This document shows positions 43,518 through 51,935 of a stretch of DNA of 64,000 bases, one piece after another (position 1 is the stretch's first letter; the number at the start of each line of letters is the position of its first letter). Under the pieces are notes generated by a model. The model was not told the origin of the DNA, did not search any database, and saw only the letters and a program-made list of their open reading frames with translations. The position numbers were made by a program, and so were the translations under genes. This DNA is from PALSA-612 sp963765295 (lineage in GTDB: Bacteria > Actinomycetota > Thermoleophilia > Gaiellales > Gaiellaceae), in contig CAVXVO010000005.1 of NCBI GenBank assembly GCA_963765295.1, positions 186,001 through 250,000 on the forward strand. The letters run 5' to 3'.

Positions 43518-43661
43518 GTGCGCTGGGTAGGCGGAGACAGACTTCGACCCGATCTGCGTCTGGCCGTGCGCGTTCCGAACCTCTCTCTCATCCTCGCGCC
43601 CGAGGCCGGCTCGCCTGCTGTTGCCCGGCTTGCCACGCTCGGCAGCAGATCCCTCTCGTAG
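43518..43661 (+). CDS. candidate leaderless 47-aa small ORF
   Basis: GTG 43518 follows TAGCGT plus 6 nt, the same start geometry as confirmed genes here. The 47-residue product (starts VRWVGGDRL, ends GSRSLS) has no recognised domain. The TAG stop sits in the loop/arm of hairpin 43648-43666, and a strong terminator follows at 43686. It could be a small protein, a leader peptide for the lipoprotein gene downstream, or a non-coding RNA. Coding is unproven. Confidence 0.35.
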   Translation: MRWVGGDRLRPDLRLAVRVPNLSLILAPEAGSPAVARLATLGSRSLS

Positions 43662-43666
43662 GGATC
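43648..43666 (+). repeat. hairpin GATCCCT/AGGGATC
   Basis: Perfect 7-bp inverted repeat with a 5-nt loop, covering the stop codon of the 47-aa ORF. A second small one (CGGGT/ACCCG, 43666-43685) follows directly, then the terminator. Confidence 0.6.
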
Positions 43667-43685
43667 GGGTCCTTGTGCGCACCCG

Positions 43686-43707
43686 AAGGGCGCCGAAAGG
43701 CGCCCTT
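43686..43707 (+). terminator. Rho-independent terminator
   Basis: AAGGGCGCC-GAAA-GGCGCCCTT, a perfect 9-bp stem with a GNRA tetraloop, followed by CGACTTTCTT. It ends a transcript of the 43.5-kb intergenic region or the peptidase gene. Confidence 0.8.
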
Positions 43708-43777
43708 CGACTTTCTTGGGACGAAGGGTGAGATGCCCACGCCGTCATGCGCTGACATCCGCGGCTAGCCTGGCCCG

Positions 43778-45166
43778 ATGCGCCGCGCGAGCCTGCTCGT
43801 CGTCCTCGCGTGCCTTGCGCTCGCCGGCTGTGGAGGCAGCGGCACGTCCCGCGGGACCACGGCGAAGCCGCCGGCAACGACCACTCGTACTCGGCCGGCC
43901 CCTGCCCCGCGCGGCGAGCTCGTCACGGTGCGCGCGATCGACGGCGATACGGGCGCGCCGCTCACCGGGGCCTCGATCACGGTGGTCGGCGCCGAGCGGC
44001 GCACGCGGGTCGGCTTCGTCCTCCAGCCGCGGCGGCTCGCGACCGTCCACCTGTGGGCCTCCGGCTACGAGCCGCGCGAGGTCGCCGTGCCGTTCGGCGT
44101 CCGCCGCCACGCCGTCCTGCGCCTCTACCGGCGCGATGCGCAATGGCCGATATACGGCGCCGACCCGGCACGAACGCAGGCGGCGACGGGGATCCATCTG
44201 CGGCCGCCGTTCCGCATCGTCTGGGGACGGCGGCTCCGCGGCCTCGTCGAGTTCCCGGCCGTGGTGTCCGACGGGGTCGCCTACGTCGCGAACTTCTACG
44301 GCACGCTCTTCGCCCTCTCGATGCGAAACGGCAGGACGCTGTGGCACGCCCAGCTCGGCTCGATCCGGGAGGCGTCGTCGCCCGCGGTCGACGGCGACAC
44401 GGTCGTCGCACACTCGCGCGGCGGCCGCGTGTTCGTGTTCGACCGCGTGACCGGGCGGCAACTCTGGTCCTGGCGGGCCGCAGGCGAGATCGAATCGTCT
44501 CCGGTCGTCGTCGGCGGCGTCGACTACCTCGGCGACGCCGCGGGAAACGTCTATGCGCTCGACCTGCTCCGGCACCGGCTCCGCTGGGTCTACCGCGACG
44601 GCTGCAAGATCACGGCCAGCGCGGCGATCTCCGGCGGCACGGTGTACCTCGGCGACTACTGCGGACGGCTCGTCGCGCTCGGCGCCGCCCGCGGCAACCT
44701 GCGCTTCGCAGTCTCGGCCGGCAGTCCGGTCTACGGAACCTCCGCCGTCGCCGGTGGGCGTGTCTTCGTGCCCTCGCGCGACTCGGGTGCGCTCGTCGCG
44801 TTCACGACCTCCGGGACGCGTCTGTGGAGCGTGTCGACCGGCGCCTACGTCTACGGCGCGCCGGCCGTCTGGGGCGGGCGTGTCTTCTTCGGCTCGTACA
44901 ACGGCCTCCTCTACTCCGTGTCCGCGACGAGCGGCCGCGTGTTGTGGACGGTCGGAGCCGGTGGCTCGATCTCGGGCTCGCCCGCCGTCGTGGACGGGAT
45001 CGTCTACGCGGGCAGCTTCGCGCATCGGATCATCGGGGTCGACGCGCGGTCGGGCCGGACCGTCTTCACGTTTCCTCACGGCGAGTACGTCCCGGTCTCG
45101 GGTAACGGCGGCCGCCTGCTGCTCCACGGCTACGCGTCCGTGTGGGCCGTCGAGCCGCGGCGCTGA
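43778..45166 (+). CDS. PQQ-like beta-propeller lipoprotein
   Basis: 462 residues. Lipobox LALAGCGG with Cys about residue 19 predicts a lipoprotein; a Thr/Pro/Ala linker follows, then a carboxypeptidase-regulatory-like beta domain (VRAIDGDTGAPLTGASITVVG) and PQQ/BamB-type propeller blades (repeated pattern FPAVVSDGVAYVANFYGTLFAL, SSPVVVGGVDYLGDAAGNVYAL, GAPAVWGGRVFFGSYNGLLYS). The role is probably a cell-surface binding scaffold; PQQ binding is not implied. ATG 43778 follows TAGCCT plus 6 nt. Confidence 0.88.
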   Translation: MRRASLLVVLACLALAGCGGSGTSRGTTAKPPATTTRTRPAPAPRGELVTVRAIDGDTGAPLTGASITVVGAERRTRVGFVLQPRRLATVHLWASGYEPREVAVPFGVRRHAVLRLYRRDAQWPIYGADPARTQAATGIHLRPPFRIVWGRRLRGLVEFPAVVSDGVAYVANFYGTLFALSMRNGRTLWHAQLGSIREASSPAVDGDTVVAHSRGGRVFVFDRVTGRQLWSWRAAGEIESSPVVVGGVDYLGDAAGNVYALDLLRHRLRWVYRDGCKITASAAISGGTVYLGDYCGRLVALGAARGNLRFAVSAGSPVYGTSAVAGGRVFVPSRDSGALVAFTTSGTRLWSVSTGAYVYGAPAVWGGRVFFGSYNGLLYSVSATSGRVLWTVGAGGSISGSPAVVDGIVYAGSFAHRIIGVDARSGRTVFTFPHGEYVPVSGNGGRLLLHGYASVWAVEPRR

Positions 45167-45169
45167 CGA

Positions 45170-46321
45170 TCAGGTCGGCGCGAGCACCGGCGGCTCCTTC
45201 TCACGCATGAGCGCGGTGCCCGCGACGGTGGCGGCCAGGCTTGCGAGCGCCGCCACGACGATCGCCCCGCCGACGCCGGGGCTGATCACGTGCTCCTGCA
45301 GGCCGAGCGTGACGACCGCGGCGGGCACTCCGAGCTGCGCGGTCGCGGCGAGCCCGGCGCCGATCGGCTGCCGCGTGAGTGCGGCGGCGGCCAGGTGGAT
45401 ACCGACGTTCAGCGCGATGATCGCGGCGGCGAGTGCGACGAGCGACGGCTGGCTCGCGATCGCTCGGAGGTCGAGACGTGCGCCGAGGACGACGAAGAAG
45501 AGCGGCACGAAGAGTCCTTGCGCGACGCCGGTGACCTGCCGCGAGAAGCGCTTCGGCCCGCCGAGCCACGCGGCGACGAGCCCGACGGCGAAGCCGGCGA
45601 CGAGGATGCTCGTGCCGACCAGCGTCGCCAGCCACGCGAGAGTGAAGAGGACGAGCAGCGACAGGCGGAGATCGAGCGCCCAGACGTTTGCCTTCGACAG
45701 CCGCCGCAACCTGCGCACGAGTCCGTGGTTGCGCGCGAACTCGGCCACGATGAGCACGACGAGCGCACCGGCGACGACGGCGAGGGTGCCGAGAACCGAA
45801 CGGACGGCGCGGCTTGGCTGCAGGACGAGCGGCAGCACGGCGATGCTGACGATGTCGGCCACCGTCACCTGCGCCAGTACCGTCAGGCCCGCCGGCCGGT
45901 CGAGCAGACCCGCCTCGTCGAAGATCGGCAGCAGGACGGCGGCCGATCCCGTCGCCAGCAGCAGCGCGAAGATCGCCGGATGGCCGGCGCCCTGGAACCG
46001 GCTGAGCAGGAGCCCACCCGGGATCGCGAGCGCCGCGGCCGCGCCCGCGGCGATCGAGCCGCGCCGGATGCTCCCGGCGAGCGCACGGTCGCGGATCGGC
46101 ACGTGCATGCCGGCGGAGAACATCAGCATCGCGAAGCCCACGTCGGCGAGAAACACGAGCGTCTCGTTGCTCGTGTCCAGCCAGTCGAAACCCGTGCGTC
46201 CGATGACGACACCGGCGAGGATCTCGCCGACGACGACGGGCAAGAGCTGCGGCCGGGCCGCCGAGAGCAACGGGCCGAGCAGCCCGACGCACACGATCAG
46301 AGCGAGGATCCCGAAGCTCAT
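45170..46321 (-). CDS. CPA2-family cation:proton antiporter
   Basis: 383-residue membrane protein with about 12 helices: LLPVVVGEILAGVVIGRTGF, LADVGFAMLMFSAGMHV, LATGSAAVLLPIF and GLFVPLFFVVLGARLDL match the Na+/K+:H+ exchanger family. There is no TrkA-N domain. ATG 46321 follows TAGGCT plus 6 nt. The ion is not readable. Confidence 0.9.
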   Translation of the reverse strand: MSFGILALIVCVGLLGPLLSAARPQLLPVVVGEILAGVVIGRTGFDWLDTSNETLVFLADVGFAMLMFSAGMHVPIRDRALAGSIRRGSIAAGAAAALAIPGGLLLSRFQGAGHPAIFALLLATGSAAVLLPIFDEAGLLDRPAGLTVLAQVTVADIVSIAVLPLVLQPSRAVRSVLGTLAVVAGALVVLIVAEFARNHGLVRRLRRLSKANVWALDLRLSLLVLFTLAWLATLVGTSILVAGFAVGLVAAWLGGPKRFSRQVTGVAQGLFVPLFFVVLGARLDLRAIASQPSLVALAAAIIALNVGIHLAAAALTRQPIGAGLAATAQLGVPAAVVTLGLQEHVISPGVGGAIVVAALASLAATVAGTALMREKEPPVLAPT

Positions 46322-46457
46322 CGGAGGAGCCTAAACCGCGCCGGGTTCGCCGACGCCGCGACGGGCACGGCGGCGTTCCACGGATCGCCGGTCGGTGTTT
46401 GCACTGATGGCCGGACGATCGCTGCCCGCGAACATGAAGAGCCCGAAAGGAGGAGCG

Positions 46458-46649
46458 ATGAGCGCGTTCTGGGTCATCGTCGCCATGGTCTTCGTGATCG
46501 GCGTCCTCGCCTTCATCGCGTATGGGGTGTTCGAGGTGACCCCGTACGCGCGCCACTCGAATCGTTTCCGGGACTCGACCGGGAGGCGGCGCGAGACGAG
46601 CCCGCACTTGGAGACACGCGACGAGTGGGAGCACACGCATCCCACGTAA
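46458..46649 (+). CDS. small single-pass membrane protein
   Basis: 63 residues: one membrane helix (about 4-27, FWVIVAMVFVIGVLAFIAYG) and a charged, His-containing tail ending WEHTHPT. The ATG has a textbook GAAAGGAGG ribosome site (46445-46453) and a terminator follows 30 bp after the stop. No family recognised. Confidence 0.7.
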   Translation: MSAFWVIVAMVFVIGVLAFIAYGVFEVTPYARHSNRFRDSTGRRRETSPHLETRDEWEHTHPT

Positions 46650-46678
46650 CCGCGGCTCAACAATCGTTCGATGCGACT

Positions 46679-46706
46679 GGAAAACCCCGCGAATGCGGGG
46701 TTTTCC
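46679..46706. terminator. strong Rho-independent terminator
   Basis: GGAAAACCCCGC-GAAT-GCGGGGTTTTCC: perfect 12-bp stem with a T-run in both directions. It ends the small membrane protein gene and would also stop leftward transcription. Confidence 0.9.
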
Positions 46707-46971
46707 TACGGTCGGGCGCGGGTGAGCGCGACGCCGGGCGTCGAAGCGCCGCCGCTCGTGTCGGAGGCGTCGGTTCGCCTCTAACCGGTTCGCCCGGGCG
46801 CCGTCTCACTCGAAGGACAAGAGGGAACCGCAGGCCGCCCACTGCGGCTCCCTCGAACCTCGCGAGCGGACGTACCCAGGCCAGGGGTCTTCGGGAGGGC
46901 TGCCCTTGACTGGGTGCGCCGCTCGGCGAACGCGGACCCGCCTGCGGCAGCGGGCGTCGTAGAATCCAGAC
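46707..46971. other. intergenic, nothing recognised
   Basis: 265 bp between a terminator and the cNMP-binding gene. Only the candidate -10 TAGAAT (46960-46965), 6 nt before the ATG at 46972, is noteworthy. No convincing ORF or RNA. Confidence 0.6.
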
Positions 46972-47379
46972 ATGCCCCTCGACGTCGAGGCTCTGCAAGC
47001 CGTTCCCCTCTTCTCCTCGCTGTCCAAGAAGGATCTGGGCAAGTTGGTGCCGCTGTTCCACGAGCGATCCTTCGAGACTGGCACTGTCATAGCTGAGGAA
47101 GGAGCCCAAGGCGCCGGCTTCTTCGTGATCGAGTCTGGCCAGGCGAAGGTGACCGTGCGCGGCGAAGAACGGACATCGCTTGGCCCTGGCTCGTACTTCG
47201 GAGAGGTCGCTGCACTCGATCCGGGCCCTCGTGCTGCCACGGTGACGGCCGAAACGGACCTCAAGGCGTACGTCCTGGACGCCTGGGACTTCCGTCCGCT
47301 CGTCCATGCAGACCCCGCCCTGGCGTCGGGAATCATCGAGGGCCTCATCCAAATCGTCAGGAGACGAGAGGGCTACTGA
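46972..47379 (+). CDS. cyclic nucleotide-binding domain protein
   Basis: 135 residues, a single cNMP-binding beta barrel. VPLFSSLSKKDLGKLVPLFHER and the phosphate-binding cassette SYFGEVAALDPGPRAATVTA (Glu and Arg kept) are the domain hallmarks. No DNA-binding helix-turn-helix, so it is not a CRP-type activator; a stand-alone sensor is likely. Leaderless-like start. Confidence 0.85.
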   Translation: MPLDVEALQAVPLFSSLSKKDLGKLVPLFHERSFETGTVIAEEGAQGAGFFVIESGQAKVTVRGEERTSLGPGSYFGEVAALDPGPRAATVTAETDLKAYVLDAWDFRPLVHADPALASGIIEGLIQIVRRREGY

Positions 47380-47611
47380 GCAAGCGGCATGGCACCTCGG
47401 CCAGTAGCGCCCAAACTGGTCCCGTGGGTGCACAGTGAGAGCACGCCGCGAGCGTCCGCTGGAAATCTGACACGTCTGACCGGTTCAACCACGCGGGTCG
47501 CGCGTCACCAGGCAGCCTGAAGAGGCGCATACGGCGTCCAGACAGCCCTGCAGGTCCGCCTGAGTGGAGGTTCCCGGGTTCCTCGCCGCTTGCGTGGAAG
47601 TATGAGTTGCG

Positions 47612-48160
47612 ATGAGAGCGGTCGAGGTCGTCTTCGCTGTCGGATGGGCGGCGTTCTGGCTGTACTGGCTGGTGGCGGCCTTCTCGACGAAAAGGGGCCG
47701 TGTTCCCTGGTCTCGCGAGCTGCGGATCAGGGCGGTGATCGCTGTCGGCGTGATCGTCTTGATTCGCTTCGGGGCGTTTCGAGACCACGGTCTCGATACC
47801 GATCCGTGGCGTGCCGGCGTCGGGCTCGTACTCTTTGCCCTCGGGTTGGGATTCGCGATCTGGGCCCGCATACACATCGGGCGCAACTGGGGCACCCCGA
47901 TGACGCAGAAGGACGAGCCAGAGCTGGTGACCAGCGGCCCCTACCACCTGGTTCGTCACCCGATCTACTCGGGAATTCTGGCCGCGGGCGTCGGCACCGC
48001 GGTGGCGCTGAGCTGGCTGTGGCTGACCGCCGTGGCCCTGGCCGGGGTCTACTTCCTCTACAGCGCGACGGTCGAGGAGCGCTACCTGACCAAGCAGTTC
48101 CCGGACGACTACCCCATGTACAAACGCTCGACCAAGATGCTCGTACCGTTCATCTTCTGA
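47612..48160 (+). CDS. isoprenylcysteine carboxyl methyltransferase-family protein
   Basis: 182-residue membrane methyltransferase-like protein with four to five helices. The ICMT/PEMT C-terminal signature is GPYHLVRHPIYSG...VEERYLTKQFPDDYPMYKRSTK. In bacteria the substrate is unknown; phospholipid or isoprenoid methylation is possible. Confidence 0.85.
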   Translation: MRAVEVVFAVGWAAFWLYWLVAAFSTKRGRVPWSRELRIRAVIAVGVIVLIRFGAFRDHGLDTDPWRAGVGLVLFALGLGFAIWARIHIGRNWGTPMTQKDEPELVTSGPYHLVRHPIYSGILAAGVGTAVALSWLWLTAVALAGVYFLYSATVEERYLTKQFPDDYPMYKRSTKMLVPFIF

Positions 48161-48263
48161 CCGGAGGACATTCCTGAACACTGGCCAAGGCGACGGTGGG
48201 GCTCCGTCCGTCCCGGTTCTGGTTCTTCTGCCACGTGGCGGCTGGATCGACGAAGATGCGGGC

Positions 48264-48728
48264 GTGGTGGAAGGGCCGTTTGTCCCGTCCGGATTCGTTG
48301 TTCCACTCGCTCTCGCGACGGAGCAGTTCAGGCTTGAGCCACTCGGGCCGCAACACAACGACTCCGACTATGAGGCGTGGTCGTCCTCCGTCGAGCACAT
48401 CCACGCGACGCCAGGATGGGAGACGAGTTCCTGGCCCGACAATCGCAGCTTGGAGGACAACCTGCGCGACCTGCAGGGGCACGCCAACGACTTCGAAAAC
48501 AGGGCGGGCTTCACCTACACCGTCCTCGATCCACCGACCGGCGACGTGATCGGCTGCGTGTACATCTATCCCGGCCGCAACGAGCAGCACGACGCACGTG
48601 TGTCCTCATGGGTGAGGGCGAGCCGGCCCGAGCTCGACGCGCCGCTCTGGCAGTCCGTCACGGAGTGGCTCGCGGACGAGTGGCCGTTCGAGCGTGTCGC
48701 CTACGCCACACGCGCCCACGGCACCTGA
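48264..48728 (+). CDS. GNAT-like acetyltransferase
   Basis: 154 residues. FRLEPLGPQHNDSDYEAW and FTYTVLDPPTGDVIGCVYIYPG followed by ARVSSWVRASRPELDAPLWQSVTEWL fit a GNAT fold (strands beta1-beta5), though the acetyl-CoA loop is not classical. Start uncertain; GTG 48264 is the most upstream in-frame option. Codon use is slightly less GC-rich than the core. Confidence 0.6.
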   Translation: MVEGPFVPSGFVVPLALATEQFRLEPLGPQHNDSDYEAWSSSVEHIHATPGWETSSWPDNRSLEDNLRDLQGHANDFENRAGFTYTVLDPPTGDVIGCVYIYPGRNEQHDARVSSWVRASRPELDAPLWQSVTEWLADEWPFERVAYATRAHGT

Positions 48729-49023
48729 CGATGCCGCTTGGGCAATCACTCATCTGCGCTTTCGTCCCCGACCCCGGCAAGCTCGATGCCTCGCTTGTTT
48801 CAGGTGTCGCGGCTGCGGTCACGAAGTCGTCGTCGCCCGCGTCCACGCTCGCGCTGCTCGTACGCCAACTCGGTTTGCAGCAGCATCCGGCGGTCGACCT
48901 GGCCGCGAAGCCTCGTGCGAGCGCAGTCCTGCTCGACCCGGCCGCGGCCGAACCACGGCAGGGCATCTGGGGCGTCAACGAACATCGCTGACGTGACGCT
49001 CGGCTCAACCATCAGACCATGAG
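48729..49023. other. intergenic before the tRNA fragment, no clear gene
   Basis: 295 bp. A short frame from 48731 is open, but its composition is not protein-like and the opposite strand is equally open. It is probably the chromosome flank next to the attachment site. Confidence 0.4.
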
Positions 49024-49072
49024 AGGCGCATACGGGATTCGAACCCGTGCCGCCGCCGTGAGAGGGCGGCGA
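49024..49072 (-). repeat. 3' half of tRNA-Glu(CTC), attachment-site core
   Basis: Read on the minus strand: anticodon arm CCGCC-CTCTCAC-GGCGG (anticodon CTC), T arm ACGGG-TTCGAAT-CCCGT, then acceptor strand ATGCGCC and discriminator T. The 5' half is missing: the ~26 nt upstream cannot pair with ATGCGCC (GGCGCAT expected). This is what integration into the tRNA 3' end leaves at one junction; it lies next to an integrase. It is not a functional tRNA. Confidence 0.82.
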
Positions 49073-49203
49073 CTACCTGGCGAAATGCAGGGACTTTACG
49101 GCGAGCCTGCTCTTCGCGCGCCAATCTCGTGGCAATCGGAGTCCCCCCTGTCAGGACTCAAAGGACAGCGCTGAACGGGTTTGGGCGTCAGACTGCGCTA
49201 CCC

Positions 49204-49788
49204 ATGATCGATGGCGACGTTCGAAGTGCCTTTTCGCGGGCGCGGCAAGACTTTCGTGCCGTACTGACCGGATCCGTTTGGGCATGGTGCTGGGGAGTCG
49301 TCTGCACGATCGCTGCAGCCGCCGCATCGACTTATCTCTCTTGGCGTCACCAGCAGGCCGCGCAGGTGGCCATCGCAGTAGTCACGCTTGTTGTCTGGGC
49401 GCTCGTAACTGTCGGAGGCATCTTCCTATGGCTGTGGGCGCGAGCCCCGCTCTGGCAGCGAGACGAGGCGCGACGCGACCTCGCACTATTGAAGGCGGCA
49501 AGCGAGGAGGAGAGAACTGGCCTGGAGAGGAAGCTCGAAGATGCGCTATCGCCAAAGCACATCGAGGGCATCTCAAGAATCCTCGGAGCCGAGTTGCGGG
49601 ACATTCGGACGAAGATCGAAAGGGTCAAAGCGACCAACCCGCCTAGCTATCCACGGGGCTTTCAGTTACCCGATTCTCGTTGGGCTGAGTACGAGTCCGT
49701 CTTGGCTGAACGGCCTGATCTCTATGAGCTTGTGGAGCCCGCATACCGCGCTGCTCGCTATGTAAACGACCAAGTGGAGTGGCCGTGA
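49204..49788 (+). CDS. membrane protein of unknown function at the element's left edge
   Basis: 194 residues from ATG 49204 (a GTG at 49129 would add 25). Two membrane helices (about 25-45 and 54-78), then a coiled coil (LLKAASEEERTGLERKLEDAL, ILGAELRDIRTKIERVKA) and a C-terminal module PDSRWAEYESVLAERPDLYELVEPAYRAA. No family recognised. Codon use is less GC-rich than the chromosome, fitting cargo. Confidence 0.55.
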   Translation: MIDGDVRSAFSRARQDFRAVLTGSVWAWCWGVVCTIAAAAASTYLSWRHQQAAQVAIAVVTLVVWALVTVGGIFLWLWARAPLWQRDEARRDLALLKAASEEERTGLERKLEDALSPKHIEGISRILGAELRDIRTKIERVKATNPPSYPRGFQLPDSRWAEYESVLAERPDLYELVEPAYRAARYVNDQVEWP

Positions 49789-49935
49789 GGCTCGCATGCG
49801 GGAAGGAAACAGAACACAACTCGGAGCAATCCCTCAGGACGGGCTTGACGAGGCTCATGGAGCCGCGGGCACGGCACTCGATGCTCTTGGTGAACAGAAG
49901 AACGCACCGTATTCAGGAGCCTAAGCACGCTCTCC

Positions 49936-51156
49936 TTACCTAGCTGCTCTCCAGGCGCTTAGAACCTCGCCCGCGCGAGCTACTTCGTCCGGCAGGGCGT
50001 GTCCGTAACGTCGCCAGACGAGGCCGGCGTCCGAATGCCCGAGGAGCACCGCAACCGCGTGTGGGGAAAGCCCTGCAGCCAGGGCGTGCGAGGCGAAGGC
50101 ATGGCGGAGGTCATGGAGGCGCGGCAGTGCGCTCGCCTTCGTCGTCGCGTCCACCTTGAAGGCGACGCGGCAGGCGCGCTTGAACGCGCGGTAGGCCGGA
50201 ACGGGGGAAAGCGGCTTGCCGTCCGGGCCAGTGAAAACGAGCGCACCGTCCGGCGGCCTGCCATTCGCCAACCGGTGCCGGCGCAGCCGCGCGGCATCCT
50301 CGGACGGCAACGGCACGGCGCGCCGGCTTGCCCGCGACTTCGGCGCAAGGTCGGCGTAGTCGCCTGCGTCGTCGCGTACACGGTCGAGGCTCGCTCGCAC
50401 TTTGACGAGACCGGCTTCGAGGTCGAGGCCGTCCTTCCCGTAGCGAAGCGCGAGTAGTTCGCCAAGTCGGAGTCCGCTGCCAAGCGCAAGGGCGATGAGC
50501 GGGGCGGCGAAGCTGCGCTTGAGGCGGGTGTCGTCCGCTTCGGCGGCGGCGAGGATCCTGGCGCATTCCTCGCGGGTCAGGATGCGCGGCGGCTTCTCGC
50601 CGTCCGGGCTCGTCGGCACGCGAACGCCGGCGCAGGGGTTGGCCGCGATTTCGCCGTACCGCTCCGCAACGCGGAGAGCGACCCGAAGGGCGGTGAGTGC
50701 CTTGCGCGCGTGTTCCGGGGTTCGCTCGGCGGCCATCTCGTCCACCAGGCGTTGCACGTCGCCGCGCGTCAGTGTCTCGACCGGGACTGCGCCGACCTTC
50801 GGGACGATGAGGCAGCGCAAGGCTTCCTCGTACTTCCTCGTAGTCGAAGGCTTGAAAGGCCGGCCGTCACGCGTTCGCACCGTTTCGCCGACCATGCCGC
50901 GCGAGAGCCGTCGCGCTGCGTCCTCAACTGTCAAGGCGCGCCCCGGAGGCGCTGAGAGAACCGCTGAGGGCTTCGGACGGGCCGGCGGGTCAGATAGCCC
51001 GTCTACTGCGCCTAGCGCCTGAGCGCGCCAGGCGAGCGCAGCTTCGTAGCTCGGCAACGTCGCCACCTGCGAAGTGTCGGCGCGGCGGACGCGAACTTGG
51101 TATCGGACGCGGCCGTTGCGGTCGCGCCGCTCCGTGATTCCCGGAGTGGGGGTCAT
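49936..51156 (-). CDS. tyrosine-family site-specific integrase
   Basis: 406-residue phage/ICE-type integrase. The N-terminal arm-binding region (ITERRDRNGRVRYQVRVRR) is followed by a SAM-like core-binding domain and the catalytic domain with Arg in GSGLRLGELLALRY, HDLRH, GHS and a Tyr nucleophile in WRRYGHALPDE. ATG 51156 has GGGAGG upstream. Position next to the tRNA-Glu core explains the insertion site. Confidence 0.94.
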   Translation of the reverse strand: MTPTPGITERRDRNGRVRYQVRVRRADTSQVATLPSYEAALAWRAQALGAVDGLSDPPARPKPSAVLSAPPGRALTVEDAARRLSRGMVGETVRTRDGRPFKPSTTRKYEEALRCLIVPKVGAVPVETLTRGDVQRLVDEMAAERTPEHARKALTALRVALRVAERYGEIAANPCAGVRVPTSPDGEKPPRILTREECARILAAAEADDTRLKRSFAAPLIALALGSGLRLGELLALRYGKDGLDLEAGLVKVRASLDRVRDDAGDYADLAPKSRASRRAVPLPSEDAARLRRHRLANGRPPDGALVFTGPDGKPLSPVPAYRAFKRACRVAFKVDATTKASALPRLHDLRHAFASHALAAGLSPHAVAVLLGHSDAGLVWRRYGHALPDEVARAGEVLSAWRAAR

Positions 51157-51277
51157 GGCGTTAGCCTCCCTCTTGTCGGCCCGGTCGCCGCGTCTTTGCG
51201 GATGGTGGCGGCCGGGCTGGCCTCGCTCGTGAACGTGCCGAGCGTGAGCGCATGATTGCGCGCGGACCGGCTGTTCG

Positions 51278-51526
51278 TCAATCCCACAACCTCGAGCCGG
51301 CCGGGAGCTTGCGTCCCGACGCGACCGGGGAAAGGGCGCTGGTAGTGGCTCGTCGGGCAACCCGCTCAGCGATGTAGCGGGTTAGGTCGGCCTCGCGAAC
51401 GCGGACGATGCGGCCGTCGGCGAAGGCAGGGAGTGCGCCGTCCCGTATCCGCCGCTTGACGGTCGCGACCGAGCAAGTGAGCGCGTCGGCTACCTCGGCC
51501 AGAGTGAGGAGGCCGCCGCTTGTCAC
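51278..51526 (-). CDS. excisionase-like HTH protein
   Basis: 82 residues: a winged HTH of the MerR/excisionase type (LLTLAEVADALTCSVATVKRRIRDGALPAFADGRIVRVREADLTRYIAERV). Position directly upstream of the integrase suggests Xis. GTG 51526 has GGGAGG 9 nt before and overlaps the stop of the 92-aa gene. Confidence 0.8.
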   Translation of the reverse strand: MTSGGLLTLAEVADALTCSVATVKRRIRDGALPAFADGRIVRVREADLTRYIAERVARRATTSALSPVASGRKLPAGSRLWD

Positions 51527-51801
51527 CCAGCGCCTCCCGCGGGTCCGCCGGTTCCTGCCGTGAGATCGGCGTGCCACTCGCTGCGGAGGGAACATGAACA
51601 CTCGGCGAAGTGCTCCGGTGACCATCGTGTGACCTCCCCACGGCCTCGAACGCTGATCAGGTAGTCGGCGTCATCCCAGCCCCAGGCCCACGCCTCCCAA
51701 TGGTCTCGGGCGTCGACGAAGTTGTAAGGGTTCGTCTCGCGTGCCCGACCGATGCATCTGTCGATCGCGCCCTCCACGACGATTGGGAACAGACCGATCA
51801 T
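51523..51801 (-). CDS. 92-aa protein of unknown function
   Basis: Unrecognised. Contains NPYNFVDARDHWEAWAWGWDDADYLISVRGRGEVTRW, suggesting a compact alpha+beta fold, and a Gly/Pro-rich end. Coupled to the excisionase by GTGA and to the restored primase frame by ATGA, so it is a real member of the int-xis operon. Confidence 0.6.
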   Translation of the reverse strand: MIGLFPIVVEGAIDRCIGRARETNPYNFVDARDHWEAWAWGWDDADYLISVRGRGEVTRWSPEHFAECSCSLRSEWHADLTAGTGGPAGGAG

Positions 51802-51935
51802 GCGACCGCTTGCCCGTCGTCTTCGCTGAACGGACGCAATAGCCGAACGAGACGTGCGCGATTCGCCCCTGGAAACTCCTCCGCGAATCCCTCCTCGATC
51901 AGCCGGTCGATCGCGAGCCGGACGTAGGCTGCCTG
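51798..51935 (-). pseudogene. detached C-terminal winged helix of the primase
   Basis: In the frame next to the primase end the minus strand encodes AYVRLAIDRLIEEGFAEEF followed by PGANRARLVRLLRPFSEDDG and a stop that overlaps the next ATG (ATGA). This continues the primase naturally if one base is added near 51923. The primary frame instead ends with about 12 unrelated residues. Confidence 0.7.

Noticed and set aside
48658..49008. 116-codon minus-strand frame and the overlapping plus frame from 48731
   Set aside because: Neither has a ribosome site, leaderless motif or protein-like composition; both strands are open by chance.
49024..49072. functional tRNA-Glu gene
   Set aside because: The 5' acceptor strand and D arm are missing, so it cannot fold as a whole tRNA.
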